This document shows positions 51,672 to 59,808 of a DNA stretch of 64,000 nt, piece by piece; within the stretch, counting starts at the first letter, position 1; every line of letters begins with the position of its first letter. Source of the stretch: an uncultured Acidimicrobiaceae bacterium. Lineage in GTDB: Bacteria; Actinomycetota; Acidimicrobiia; Spongiisociales; UBA5794. Location of the stretch: the NCBI GenBank assembly GCA_947259365.1, contig CAMYMC010000015.1, positions 62,001 through 126,000 on the forward strand, written 5' to 3'. The position numbers and the translations under genes are program-made. Under the pieces are notes generated by a model that saw nothing but the letters and a program-made list of their open reading frames with translations, had not been told where the DNA came from and made no database searches.

Positions 51672-54271
51672 GCACGCGCCGCCAGCTCGGCCATGAGGGT
51701 GCCGATGAGCGCCGTCCAGCCGGTCTGGTGGGATGCACCCAGCCCGGCGCCGGTGTCGGCATGGAAATACTCGTAGAACGTCGGCTCGCGCCACCCCGGA
51801 TCGACTCCGGGTGCGGCCCGGTCCCCGAGGAACGGCAACCGGTCCTCGGCGTCGACCCGGTAGAGCGACGTCAGCCGGTGCGCCAGGTCGTCGGCGACTT
51901 CGTCGAGCGTCGCCAACCGCCCCGAGCCGACCGGGTGCTCGACGGTGAACGCCGACCCGTGGAAGGCGGCGTACTCGCGGATGGCCTCGATGATGAGGTA
52001 GTTGAGCGGCACCCAGACCGGGCCCCGCCAGTTCGAGTTACCGCCGAGGATGGGGGTCAGCGCCTCACCGGGCTCGTAGCCGATGGCGAACGACGCTTCC
52101 CCGACCGTGAGCCGGTATGGCTCGGCGGCGTGAGCCTTCGACAGCGACCTGATGCCGAACGGTGAGAGGAACTCATCGGGATCGAGCAGGTAGCGGAGGA
52201 CGGATCGCAGCTGCGCCTCGTCGAGCAACGACAACAGGATCCCGCGATCGCTGCGGGTCACCGAACGCTGCAAGCCGGGCCGGTAGCGGGCGTACCACGC
52301 CACCCGGTCGACGAACTCCGGGACCGCCGCGAGCACCTCTGCGGAGACGACCTCGACGGCGAGGAGCGGGATGAGCCCGACGAGAGACCGGACCCGGAGC
52401 GGCTCGATGGTCCCATCGGGGAGGTGTAGGACGTCGAAGAAGAAGCCCGCATCGGCATCCCACAACCCGGAGCGGGGATCGTTGGTGGCGGCGGCGATCG
52501 AGAGGAAGTGCTCGTGGAACTTCGTGGCGAGGTCCTGGTACGCCGGGCGGCGGTGGGCGAGCTCGAGCGCGATCCGGAGCATCCCCAGTGTGTAGAAGCC
52601 CATCCATGCGGTGGCGTCGGACTGGTCGACGTGGCCGCCGGCTGGAACGCCGGAGGAGCGGTCGAACAGCGAGATGTTGTCGAGACCGAGGAACCCGCCC
52701 TGGAAGACGTTGTTGCCGTCCGCGTCCTTGCGGTTGACCCACCACGTGAAGTCGAGCAGCAGCTTGTGGAAGACCGATTCCAGAAACACGTCGTCGTCAG
52801 TGCCGGTGACCGCTCGGTCGAGCGCATGGACCCGTCGCGCCGCCCAGGCGAGGACGGGCGGGTTGACGTTGCCGAAGTCCCACTCGTACGCCGGCAGCTG
52901 GCCGTTGGGATGCTGGTACCACTCGCGGGTGAGCAGGCGCAGGTTCGACTTGGCGAAGCCCGGGTCGAACCCGGCGAAGGCGACGGCGTGGAAGGCGAGA
53001 TCCCACGAGGCGTACCAGGGGTATTCCCATGCGTCGGGCATCGAGAGAACGTCGAAGTTGTTGAGGTGGCGCCACCCGATGTTGCGGAAGGGGCGGCGCG
53101 ACGCAGCGGCCCCCGGACCGGCGGGGTCGCCGTCCAGCCACTGCGCAACGTCGAAGGCGTACAGCTGCTTCGTCCAGATGAGTCCGGCCATGGCGGCGCG
53201 ATGGATCGCCCGCGCCTCGACGTCCATCCCCTCGGGCCGGGCGGCGGCCCAGTACTCGTCCGCTTCGGCGCGGCGGGCCGCGACGACGTTTGCGGCGTCG
53301 CCGAGGTCGGGACCATCGCGGGCGAGGCGGAGGTGGCTCACCCACGTCTCTCCCGGTGCCAGCCTGCGGTGCATCACAGCCGCGGCCTTCGTGCCGCCGC
53401 CGTCGAGCGTCGCGTCCTCACCCCCGATGAGGCGGAGATGGAACGCGTCCTTGCATCCCCGCTCGGGATCGCCGCCGAAGACCCAGGGGTTCGTGTCGTT
53501 GCGGGTGAACCACATGTCGGCTTCGTCGGGCACCCGCCACGAGTACTCGCCGAGGACGGGATGCCACGCCGTGGCCCCCCCTGGAGCGGCGACGAGAAAC
53601 GGCCGCTCGTCGACCTCGCCCATCGGCCCGCGGGAATACCCCCACGACCACGTGTTGCGGAACCACAGCGTCGGAAGCAGCCACAGCGGTGCGTCGCCTC
53701 CGGAGCGGTTGGTGACGGTGATCTCCATGACGACGTCCTCGGGCCCTTCCTTGGCGTAGGTCACATCGACGTCGACGAACCGGCTCGCCTCGAAGACGCC
53801 GGTGTCGGTGAGCTCGTACTCGGGGTCAGCGGTCGTGCGCGCCGCACTCTCCTCCACCAGCGAGGCATAGGGGAACTCGGCGAGGGGGTAGCGGTAGCGT
53901 GCTCGCAGGAGACTGTGGGTCGGGGTGGCATCGAGGTGCCAGTAGACCTCCTTGACGTCTTCGCCGTGGTTGCCTTCGGGACCGGTGAGGCCGAAGAGCC
54001 GCTCCTTGATGATCGGGTCCCGACCGTTCCAGACTGCGACTGCGGTGGCGAGGTACTGGCGATCGTCACAGATACCCAGCAGACCGTCCTCGTTCCACCG
54101 GTAGGCGCGCGCCCGGGCGTGGTCGTGGGGGAACGATCCCCAGACGTCGCCGCTCTCGCTGTAGTCCTCTCTCACGGTGCCCCACGCTCGTTCCGCGAGG
54201 TACGGCCCCCACGTCTGCCATTCGTCCCCGGACCGGAGGCGCTGGTGCTCGGCCGTCGGCATGTCCTCCAT
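51659..54271 (-). CDS. large glucosidase, GH63/MGH1-like
   Basis: An 870-residue cytoplasmic glycoside hydrolase (no signal peptide). It begins MEDMPTAEHQRLRSGDEWQTWGPYLAERAWGTVREDYSESGDVWGSFPHDHARARAYRWNEDGLLG. A beta-rich N-terminal half is followed by an (alpha/alpha)6 barrel with AWEYPWYASWDLAFHAVAFAGFDPGFAKSNLRLL, NGQLPAYEWDFGNVNPPV, GGNSNWRGPVWVPLNYLII and a C-terminal FYEYFHADTGAGLGASHQTGWTAL. The acidic residues of SWDLAF and the WD/E pairs are candidates for catalysis. Family members cleave glucosides, including compatible-solute glucosides. ATG 54271 or 54262 may start it. Together with Gnd and Zwf opposite it would feed glucose into the pentose phosphate pathway. Confidence 0.85.
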   Translation of the reverse strand: MEDMPTAEHQRLRSGDEWQTWGPYLAERAWGTVREDYSESGDVWGSFPHDHARARAYRWNEDGLLGICDDRQYLATAVAVWNGRDPIIKERLFGLTGPEGNHGEDVKEVYWHLDATPTHSLLRARYRYPLAEFPYASLVEESAARTTADPEYELTDTGVFEASRFVDVDVTYAKEGPEDVVMEITVTNRSGGDAPLWLLPTLWFRNTWSWGYSRGPMGEVDERPFLVAAPGGATAWHPVLGEYSWRVPDEADMWFTRNDTNPWVFGGDPERGCKDAFHLRLIGGEDATLDGGGTKAAAVMHRRLAPGETWVSHLRLARDGPDLGDAANVVAARRAEADEYWAAARPEGMDVEARAIHRAAMAGLIWTKQLYAFDVAQWLDGDPAGPGAAASRRPFRNIGWRHLNNFDVLSMPDAWEYPWYASWDLAFHAVAFAGFDPGFAKSNLRLLTREWYQHPNGQLPAYEWDFGNVNPPVLAWAARRVHALDRAVTGTDDDVFLESVFHKLLLDFTWWVNRKDADGNNVFQGGFLGLDNISLFDRSSGVPAGGHVDQSDATAWMGFYTLGMLRIALELAHRRPAYQDLATKFHEHFLSIAAATNDPRSGLWDADAGFFFDVLHLPDGTIEPLRVRSLVGLIPLLAVEVVSAEVLAAVPEFVDRVAWYARYRPGLQRSVTRSDRGILLSLLDEAQLRSVLRYLLDPDEFLSPFGIRSLSKAHAAEPYRLTVGEASFAIGYEPGEALTPILGGNSNWRGPVWVPLNYLIIEAIREYAAFHGSAFTVEHPVGSGRLATLDEVADDLAHRLTSLYRVDAEDRLPFLGDRAAPGVDPGWREPTFYEYFHADTGAGLGASHQTGWTALIGTLMAELAARAQRY

Positions 54272-54364
54272 ACTGCCAGTCCCCCACCCATGCGCCCGCC
54301 GCTGCCGGCACACGCCGCCCGGCGCCCTAACGTGGCCGGCCTCAGCCCGGAGTCTGGAGCGATG

Positions 54365-55273
54365 ATGGAACTCGGCATGATTGGCCTCGGCAAGATGGGC
54401 GCCAACATGACGGAACGCCTCGTCGAGGCGGGCCACGACGTCGTCGGGTTCGACCTCGATCCCGAGGCCGTGGCCCGCGTCGTCGCGGGCGGGGCTCGAG
54501 GCTCGAGCTCGGTCGAGGATCTCGCCGGGCAGCTGGCGGCACCCCGCCACGTCTGGATCATGGTGCCGCACGGTGCGCCGGTCGACCGCACGATGGAGGC
54601 CCTCCTCCCCTCCCTCGAGCCCGGCGACACGATCATCGACGGGGGCAACTCGTACTACCGCGACACCCTCCGCCGGGCGAAGACATGCGCCGCCACCGGA
54701 CACCACCTCGTCGACTGCGGAACGAGCGGAGGCATCTGGGGCCGCACCGAGGGCTACTCCATGATGGTCGGCGGTGACGAAGAACCCGTCGAGCGGATGC
54801 GGCCGATCTTCGAGGCCCTGGCCCCGTCGCCGGACACCGGCTGGGGCAGGGTGGGCCCGACGGGTGCCGGCCACTTCGTCAAGATGATCCACAACGGCAT
54901 CGAGTACGGGCTCATGCAGGCCTATGCCGAAGGCTTCGCCATCCTCGCGGCCAAGGACGAGTTCGACCTCGACCTCGCCGGCGTCGCACGGATCTGGCAG
55001 CACGGATCGGTCGTTCGCTCCTGGCTCCTCGACCTCACGACCACCGCCCTCGAGGAGAACCCGCAGATGGCCGGCGTCGCCCCGTACGTCCCCGATTCCG
55101 GCGAGGGCCGCTGGACGGTGTTCGAGTCGATCGACCTCGACGTCGCTGCACCCATCATCGGGCTCTCGCTCATGCGCCGCATCGGGTCGCGAGACGAGGT
55201 CGAGTTCTCCGACCGGCTGCTGTCCGCGATGCGCAACCGGTTCGGCGGTCACGCCGTCAGGCGGGTGGACTGA
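54365..55273 (+). CDS. gnd: 6-phosphogluconate dehydrogenase, short (NAD-type) form
   Basis: A 302-residue enzyme that oxidatively decarboxylates 6-phosphogluconate to ribulose 5-phosphate. It has the NAD(P) motif ELGMIGLGKMGANMTERL, WIMVPHGAPVDRT, IIDGGNSYYRDTLRRA, the substrate loop VDCGTSGGIWGRTEGYSMMVGG and the catalytic lysine in GHFVKMIHNGIEYGLMQAYAEGF. The length is that of the short decarboxylating family, not the 470-residue form. GFDLDPEAVARV after the second strand, with an acidic residue, suggests NAD preference. ATGs at 54362 and 54365 are adjacent. The zwf start lies one base after its stop. TAACGT at 54328-54333 may be a -10 box. Confidence 0.93.
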   Translation: MELGMIGLGKMGANMTERLVEAGHDVVGFDLDPEAVARVVAGGARGSSSVEDLAGQLAAPRHVWIMVPHGAPVDRTMEALLPSLEPGDTIIDGGNSYYRDTLRRAKTCAATGHHLVDCGTSGGIWGRTEGYSMMVGGDEEPVERMRPIFEALAPSPDTGWGRVGPTGAGHFVKMIHNGIEYGLMQAYAEGFAILAAKDEFDLDLAGVARIWQHGSVVRSWLLDLTTTALEENPQMAGVAPYVPDSGEGRWTVFESIDLDVAAPIIGLSLMRRIGSRDEVEFSDRLLSAMRNRFGGHAVRRVD

Positions 55274-55274
55274 G

Positions 55275-56717
55275 ATGGCGGCCGCCGAGCCCCATCTGTT
55301 CGTCGTCTTCGGGGCGACCGGCGACCTCACCCGCCGCAAGCTCCTCCCCGCGCTGGCCCGAGTCACGACCGAGAACGACGTCGGCGCCAACCTCTCGATG
55401 CTCGGCGTCTCCCGCAGCGAGATCGGAGACGGCGACTTCCGCCGCTGGGCTCGCAAGGCGCTCGACGATGCCGGCGCAGACCTCACCGACTGGAGCGACG
55501 ACCGCGTCTTCTACCACGCCTCTCCCGAGGGCACGAGCGACCTGGGCGGTCTGCGGGACCGCATCGAGGGAATCGAGCGCGACCTCGGCCTCCCCGGCAA
55601 CCGAATCCTGTACCTCGCCTTGCCACCGCGTGTGTTCCCCGGGGTCATCGCCCAGCTCGGCGAGGCGGGCCTGGCGACCGGCCCCGGCTGGACCCGACTC
55701 GTCGTCGAGAAGCCGTTCGGGCGCGACCTCCAGAGCGCGAACGAGCTCAACGCGCTCGTCCATGCCCACTTCGACGAGTCCCAGGTGTACCGCATCGACC
55801 ACTACCTCGGGAAGGAGACGGTGCAGAATCTCCTCGCCTTCCGGTTCGCCAACCTCCTCTTCGAGTCGGCATGGGGCCGAGACCGGGTCGAGTCGGTCGA
55901 GATCACCGTCGCCGAAGATCTCGGCACCGAGGGAAGGGCCGGCTATTACGACTCGGCCGGCGTCATCCGCGACATGGTGCAGAACCACCTGAGCCAGTTG
56001 CTGAGCCTCATCGGGATGGAGGCGCCCCACAGCTTCGACGACGACGCCATCCGTACGGAGAAGGTGCAACTGTTGCGCTCGGTCGGCACCATCGCCGCCG
56101 GGGACGTCGTGCTCGGCCAGTACACCGCGGGAACGATCGCCGGCGAGGACGTGCCCGGGTACCGGGACGACCCCGAGGTTGCCGCCGGCTCGACCGCGGC
56201 CACGTTCGTCGCGATGCGCCTCGCCGTGAACAACTGGCGATGGGAAGGTGTGCCGTTCTACCTCCGCACCGGCAAGCGGCTCCCGCGCAAGACGACCCAG
56301 ATCGCCGTCACGTTCCGACGCCCGCCGGTATGTCTCTTCCACGGGGTCCAGGACGACTGCGAAGCCCACCAGAACGTCCTCATCCTCATTCTCCAGCCCG
56401 ACGAGGGCTTCGAGCTGCGATTCGACGTCAAGGCGCCAGGGGACCCCCTCCGCCTCCAGGAGCAGCCGCTTCACTTCGGCTACGACGAGGCCTACCACTC
56501 GCTCCCCGACGCCTACGAGACGCTCCTCCTCGACGTCATGGAGGGCGACCAGACGCTGTTCGTGCGAGCGGACGAGGTCGAAGCCTCGTGGAGCCTCCAC
56601 ACCCCCGTCCTCGACCTCGACCTGCCGGTGCTCGAGTACCCCGCGGGCACCTGGGGTCCCGATGGTGTGGACCGGCTCCTCGGCAAGGCACGTCCCTGGA
56701 TCCTGCGCGAGGGATGA
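55275..56717 (+). CDS. zwf: glucose-6-phosphate 1-dehydrogenase
   Basis: A 480-residue enzyme of the oxidative pentose phosphate pathway, near normal length. The cofactor motif is VVFGATGDLTRRKLLPAL. VVEKPFGRDLQSANELN and the active-site signature RIDHYLGKETVQN follow, then VESVEITVAEDLGTEGRAGYYDSAGVIRDMVQNHLSQLLSL and PFYLRTGKRLPRKTTQIAVTFR. It is co-transcribed with gnd. It oxidises glucose 6-phosphate to 6-phosphogluconolactone and yields NADPH or NADH. No lactonase gene is seen beside it. Confidence 0.95.
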   Translation: MAAAEPHLFVVFGATGDLTRRKLLPALARVTTENDVGANLSMLGVSRSEIGDGDFRRWARKALDDAGADLTDWSDDRVFYHASPEGTSDLGGLRDRIEGIERDLGLPGNRILYLALPPRVFPGVIAQLGEAGLATGPGWTRLVVEKPFGRDLQSANELNALVHAHFDESQVYRIDHYLGKETVQNLLAFRFANLLFESAWGRDRVESVEITVAEDLGTEGRAGYYDSAGVIRDMVQNHLSQLLSLIGMEAPHSFDDDAIRTEKVQLLRSVGTIAAGDVVLGQYTAGTIAGEDVPGYRDDPEVAAGSTAATFVAMRLAVNNWRWEGVPFYLRTGKRLPRKTTQIAVTFRRPPVCLFHGVQDDCEAHQNVLILILQPDEGFELRFDVKAPGDPLRLQEQPLHFGYDEAYHSLPDAYETLLLDVMEGDQTLFVRADEVEASWSLHTPVLDLDLPVLEYPAGTWGPDGVDRLLGKARPWILREG

Positions 56718-56764
56718 CCCGAGACCGGTGCGCCGGCGTTGGGACGCCACGGGACCATGCGCCG

Positions 56765-56791
56765 TGAACCATCGGGCGGGTCGCGGCGTAT
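56765..56791 (+). promoter_or_regulatory. candidate ECF-type promoter upstream of the sigma factor gene
   Basis: TGAACC (56765-56770), 16 bases, then CGTAT (56787-56791), similar to the AAC/CGT pattern of ECF promoters. It lies in the 223-bp gap after zwf, with about 145 bases of leader. Autoregulation is common for ECF sigma genes. A second possible -10 (TATCCT, 56868-56873) is nearer the gene. Confidence 0.35.
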
Positions 56792-56940
56792 CCCTCACTG
56801 CAATGAGCCGGGGGATGCACGCCATCGATGCGACGACACTGCCACGGGCGGAGGTCGTTCCGCGCGATATCCTGGTGCGGGTCGACAGAGGGGGCATCGC
56901 CGCTCCCACGACCAGCGGTGATGGGAGCCGTGGCGCAACG

Positions 56941-57471
56941 ATGAGCGATCCACTCAACGCCCGGTTCGTTGCCGGTGACGCCTCCGCCATGCGCGACGTC
57001 TACCGGGCGTACTCGCGACCCATCTTCGCCGTCGCCTACCGCGTCCTGCGGAATCGGGCCCTCGCCGAGGACGCCGTCCAGCAGACCTTCCTCCAGGCGT
57101 GGAGAGCCGCGGACCGGTTCGACGCGGGGCGCGAACTGGGCCCGTGGCTGTACACCATCGCACGGAGGGCAGCCGTCGACGTCTACAGGAGGGAGCGGCG
57201 GCACCAGAGCGAGGAACTCGGCGACCGCGACATCGCCGTGCTCCCGACGACGTTCGAAGGGACGTGGGCCGTGTGGGAGGTGCGACGGGCCCTCGAGCAG
57301 CTGCCGGACGACGAGCGAAACGTGCTCCTCGCCACCCATTTCGAAGGACTCACCCACGACGAGGCGGCGGTGCGCCTCGGCATCCCGGTGGGGACGGTGA
57401 AGTCGCGCTCCTACCGCGCCTACCGCCGCCTCGCCGATCTCCTCTCGCATCTCGAGGAGGTGACCGCATGA
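56941..57471 (+). CDS. ECF-type RNA polymerase sigma factor
   Basis: A 176-residue two-domain sigma factor. The sigma-2 domain has AMRDVYRAYSRPIFAVAYRVLRNRALAEDAVQQTFLQAWRAADRFDAGRELGPWLYTIARRAAVDVYRRERR. The sigma-4 domain has ALEQLPDDERNVLLATHFEGLTHDEAAVRLGIPVGTVKSRSYRAYRRLADLL. ATG 56941 fits the usual short N-terminus, although the frame is open upstream and the Shine-Dalgarno spacing is long. Its stop overlaps the anti-sigma-like gene by 4 bases (ATGA), the standard arrangement for a sigma/anti-sigma pair. Confidence 0.92.
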   Translation: MSDPLNARFVAGDASAMRDVYRAYSRPIFAVAYRVLRNRALAEDAVQQTFLQAWRAADRFDAGRELGPWLYTIARRAAVDVYRRERRHQSEELGDRDIAVLPTTFEGTWAVWEVRRALEQLPDDERNVLLATHFEGLTHDEAAVRLGIPVGTVKSRSYRAYRRLADLLSHLEEVTA

Positions 57472-58079
57472 GTCGCGACGGCGGGCCCGGCGCTCCTCCA
57501 CCGACCGACGCCGACCTCGCCGCGGCCCGAGAGGCGCTCGAGCGAACGCTCGCGAACGCGGGTGCGGCGCTCGACGAGGAGGCGCTCTGGCTCGAACCGG
57601 AGGCTGCCCTCGAAGACGCCGTGGCCGACGCCGTGTCGGCCCCAGTCGAGGCGCCGAGACCGGCGTGGCGCAGCTGGCCGGCCATGGTCGCCGCGGCGGC
57701 CGTCGTCCTCGCCGTCGTCGCCGTGGCCGCCATCGTCGCCGCCCGTCCCGCCGCGCCCGACTGGGAGGTCGCGCTCGCCGGAACCGACGCCGCTCCGGGA
57801 GCGAGTGCGATCGCTCGCGGCTGGAACGAGGCTTCGGGCACACGCATGCAACTCGACGTGTCCGGCCTCGACCGCGCGCCCGACGGCTTCGTCTACGAGC
57901 TGTGGCTGTCGGAGGGTCCGGTCCACGTGTCGGCGGGAACGTTCCGCAGCGCCGAGGACGTGCAGCTGTGGGTCGGTGTGCGCCGGAGCGACTACCCGCG
58001 GGTGTGGATCACGCTCGAGCCGATCGACGATGACCCTCGCCCGGCCCGCAACATCCTGGACACGGGGCCGTCGACCTAG
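57468..58079 (+). CDS. membrane anti-sigma factor-like protein (RskA C-terminal domain)
   Basis: A 203-residue single-pass protein. Residues 1-65 are acidic/Ala-rich and cytoplasmic, one helix (PAMVAAAAVVLAVVAVAAIVAA) crosses the membrane, and the outer domain reads ALAGTDAAPGASAIARGWNEASGTRMQLDVSGLDRAPDGFVYELWLSEGPVHVSAGTF, like the anti-sigma-K C-terminal domain. The cytoplasmic part has no HxxxCxxC zinc motif, so it may bind the sigma factor differently or be degenerate. Translational coupling to the sigma gene supports the role. Confidence 0.8.
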   Translation: MSRDGGPGAPPPTDADLAAAREALERTLANAGAALDEEALWLEPEAALEDAVADAVSAPVEAPRPAWRSWPAMVAAAAVVLAVVAVAAIVAARPAAPDWEVALAGTDAAPGASAIARGWNEASGTRMQLDVSGLDRAPDGFVYELWLSEGPVHVSAGTFRSAEDVQLWVGVRRSDYPRVWITLEPIDDDPRPARNILDTGPST

Positions 58080-58375
58080 TCGGCTTCGACGGCCACCTCG
58101 CTGAGGTCGACCATGATCTCCGGCTCGATGCCCAGACCCTTGAAGCCCTCGATACCCCTCGGCAGGCTCGCCGAGTTGCGCTGGTAGCGGGTCTCCCCGG
58201 GGGGGAGCACGTGCACCGGGGGCGGGGTCGCCCGGGGGCGTGCGGGCTCGGGCCGCTCCGGCGCCGCGCTGTCGAGGCGTGTAGCGAAGTGCCGCATCCG
58301 TCGTCTGCGCTTCCTCTTCGGGCTGGGCAACGGGCCTCCTCGCTCGAGCCCCAGCACCGTACCCCCCGACCGCAT
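58076..58375 (-). CDS. small basic hypothetical protein
   Basis: An up-to-99-residue protein, convergent with the anti-sigma gene and overlapping it by 4 bases. The N-terminus is very basic (SPKRKRRRRMRHF), the middle Pro-rich and the end ordered (LPPGETRYQRNSASLPRGIEGFKGLGIEPEIMVDLSEVAVEAD). An internal ATG at MRHFATRLD would give a shorter product. The ordered C-terminus looks like real coding sequence, but I do not recognise a family. Confidence 0.45.
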   Translation of the reverse strand: MRSGGTVLGLERGGPLPSPKRKRRRRMRHFATRLDSAAPERPEPARPRATPPPVHVLPPGETRYQRNSASLPRGIEGFKGLGIEPEIMVDLSEVAVEAD

Positions 58376-58397
58376 CCCAACCGGGGATTTCGCGAGC

Positions 58398-58877
58398 TCA
58401 GGTGATGATCGCCCACCAGATGCTGCTGAGGATCGCGAGGACGAGCCAACCGATGGCGACGGTGGCTATGGCCCTTCCGGTCGTGAAGTCCTGCCCTTCC
58501 CGAACGGCGACGACAGAGGCCACGAGCGACCAGATCAGCGCCACCCACCCCAGGAAGGGGACGATCCCGATGGCGCGCGGGGCCTGGGCGAAACCGAGGA
58601 CCCGCAGCATCTCCCCCGTGTTGGTGTCACCATCGAAGAACCGGCTGCCGATGAACGCGGTGATCGCCGAGAAGGCCCACCAGCCGACGAGGCCGCCGAG
58701 GACGCTGAGGATGAGCACTGCGAAGAACCGATCGCTGACGAAGGCGAGACCGAGCGCGCTGAGGACGCTGACGATCACGACGACGGCGCCGGCCTGGCTC
58801 GTGAGCGACTCGTCGTGCTCCACGGCGTTGTAGAAGTCCAGGTCGAGCTTGGCCGCTCGGATGGCGTTCTCGATCAT
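58398..58877 (-). CDS. Yip1-type integral membrane protein
   Basis: A 159-residue membrane protein. ATG 58875-58877 is preceded by GGGAG. A short cytoplasmic N-terminus (MIENAIRAAKLDLDFYNAVEHDESLT) is followed by about four to five helices (AGAVVVIVSVLSALGLAFV, FAVLILSVLGGLVGWWAFSAITAFIG, IVPFLGWVALIWSLVASVVAV, AIATVAIGWLVLAILSSIWWAII). The pattern with an MLRVLGFAQAPRAIGIVPF turn resembles Yip1-domain bacterial proteins of unknown function. TACGCT (minus strand, 58903-58908) is a candidate -10 box. Confidence 0.75.
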   Translation of the reverse strand: MIENAIRAAKLDLDFYNAVEHDESLTSQAGAVVVIVSVLSALGLAFVSDRFFAVLILSVLGGLVGWWAFSAITAFIGSRFFDGDTNTGEMLRVLGFAQAPRAIGIVPFLGWVALIWSLVASVVAVREGQDFTTGRAIATVAIGWLVLAILSSIWWAIIT

Positions 58878-58915
58878 CTCTCGCTCCCTTCCCGGTGGCG
58901 GGAGCGTACCGCCGC

Positions 58916-59776
58916 TCAACCCAGGCCTGCGTACCATCCGGCGACGGCGGTGCCGATCTCGTCGGGAGAGTCCTCCTGGATGAAGTGGATACCGGGAACC
59001 GTCACCTCCGTCTGGTTCGGCCATCCCCGGCAGACCTCGCGCTGACGGCCAACGAGGATCGAGCCCGGCTCCGCGTTGATGAAGAGCTTCGGCACGTCGC
59101 TCGTTGCCAGCCACTCCGAGTACGAGGCGACGATGTCGTTCGTGTCCTCGGGCTCACCCTCGATCGGGATCTCTCGCGGCCACGTCAAGGTCGGGCGCCG
59201 AGCCTCACCGGGCTCGAGATACGGAGCTCGGTAGACGGCCATCTCCTCCTCGGTGAGATCGCGCAAGACCGAGGCGGGGAGGATTCGCTCGACGAAGACA
59301 TTCTTGTCGAGGACGATGCTCTCGCCGCCGTCGGATCGCATCGCTTGGAAGATCGACGTCGCGGCCTCGGGCCAGTCAGCCCACGTCACAGGGGTCACGA
59401 TGGCCTCCATGTAGACGAGGCCCTTCACCGCGTCGCGGTGCCGGTTGGCCCAGTCGAAACCGAGGGCGGACCCCCAGTCGTGGACGACGAACGTGACGTC
59501 GCTCGTGGCCGCGACGGCGTCGAGGAACCCGTCGACGAACGCCCGATGCTCCACGAAGCGGTACCGGTCGGGGCCGGACCCGGCGAGCTTGTCGCTGTCA
59601 CCCATCCCGATGAGATCGGGAGCGAGACAGCGCCCGGAGAGGGCCAGGTGCGGGATGACGTTGCGCCACAGGAAGGACGAGGTCGGGTTCCCGTGGAGGA
59701 AGACGATGGGATCACCTTCACCGGTCTCGACATAGGCCATCGAGTGGCCCTCGACCTCAACGCGCTGTTTCTCCAC
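58916..59776 (-). CDS. haloalkane dehalogenase (HLD-II-type residues)
   Basis: A 286-residue alpha/beta hydrolase. The catalytic set is visible: nucleophile D100 in VVHDWGSALGF, halide-binding W101 and N30 (HGNPTSSFLWRN), acid E124 in LVYMEAIV, and histidine in PGIHFIQEDSPDEIG. The 24-residue D-to-E distance matches subfamily II enzymes such as DhaA and LinB, which cleave carbon-halogen bonds to give alcohol and halide. GTG 59774-59776 (MEKQRVEVEGHSMAYVETGEG) is preceded by GAGGAGG. The gene stands alone beside an MFS transporter gene; the natural substrate is unknown. Confidence 0.88.
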   Translation of the reverse strand: MEKQRVEVEGHSMAYVETGEGDPIVFLHGNPTSSFLWRNVIPHLALSGRCLAPDLIGMGDSDKLAGSGPDRYRFVEHRAFVDGFLDAVAATSDVTFVVHDWGSALGFDWANRHRDAVKGLVYMEAIVTPVTWADWPEAATSIFQAMRSDGGESIVLDKNVFVERILPASVLRDLTEEEMAVYRAPYLEPGEARRPTLTWPREIPIEGEPEDTNDIVASYSEWLATSDVPKLFINAEPGSILVGRQREVCRGWPNQTEVTVPGIHFIQEDSPDEIGTAVAGWYAGLG

Positions 59777-59808
59777 GACGCCTCCTCACCGGGTACGGCG
59801 GAGCCAGA

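Noticed and set aside
52508-54364. Long plus-strand open frame leading into gnd
   Set aside because: It is antisense to the GH63-like glucosidase and shows no domain; only the part from 54365 matches 6-phosphogluconate dehydrogenase.
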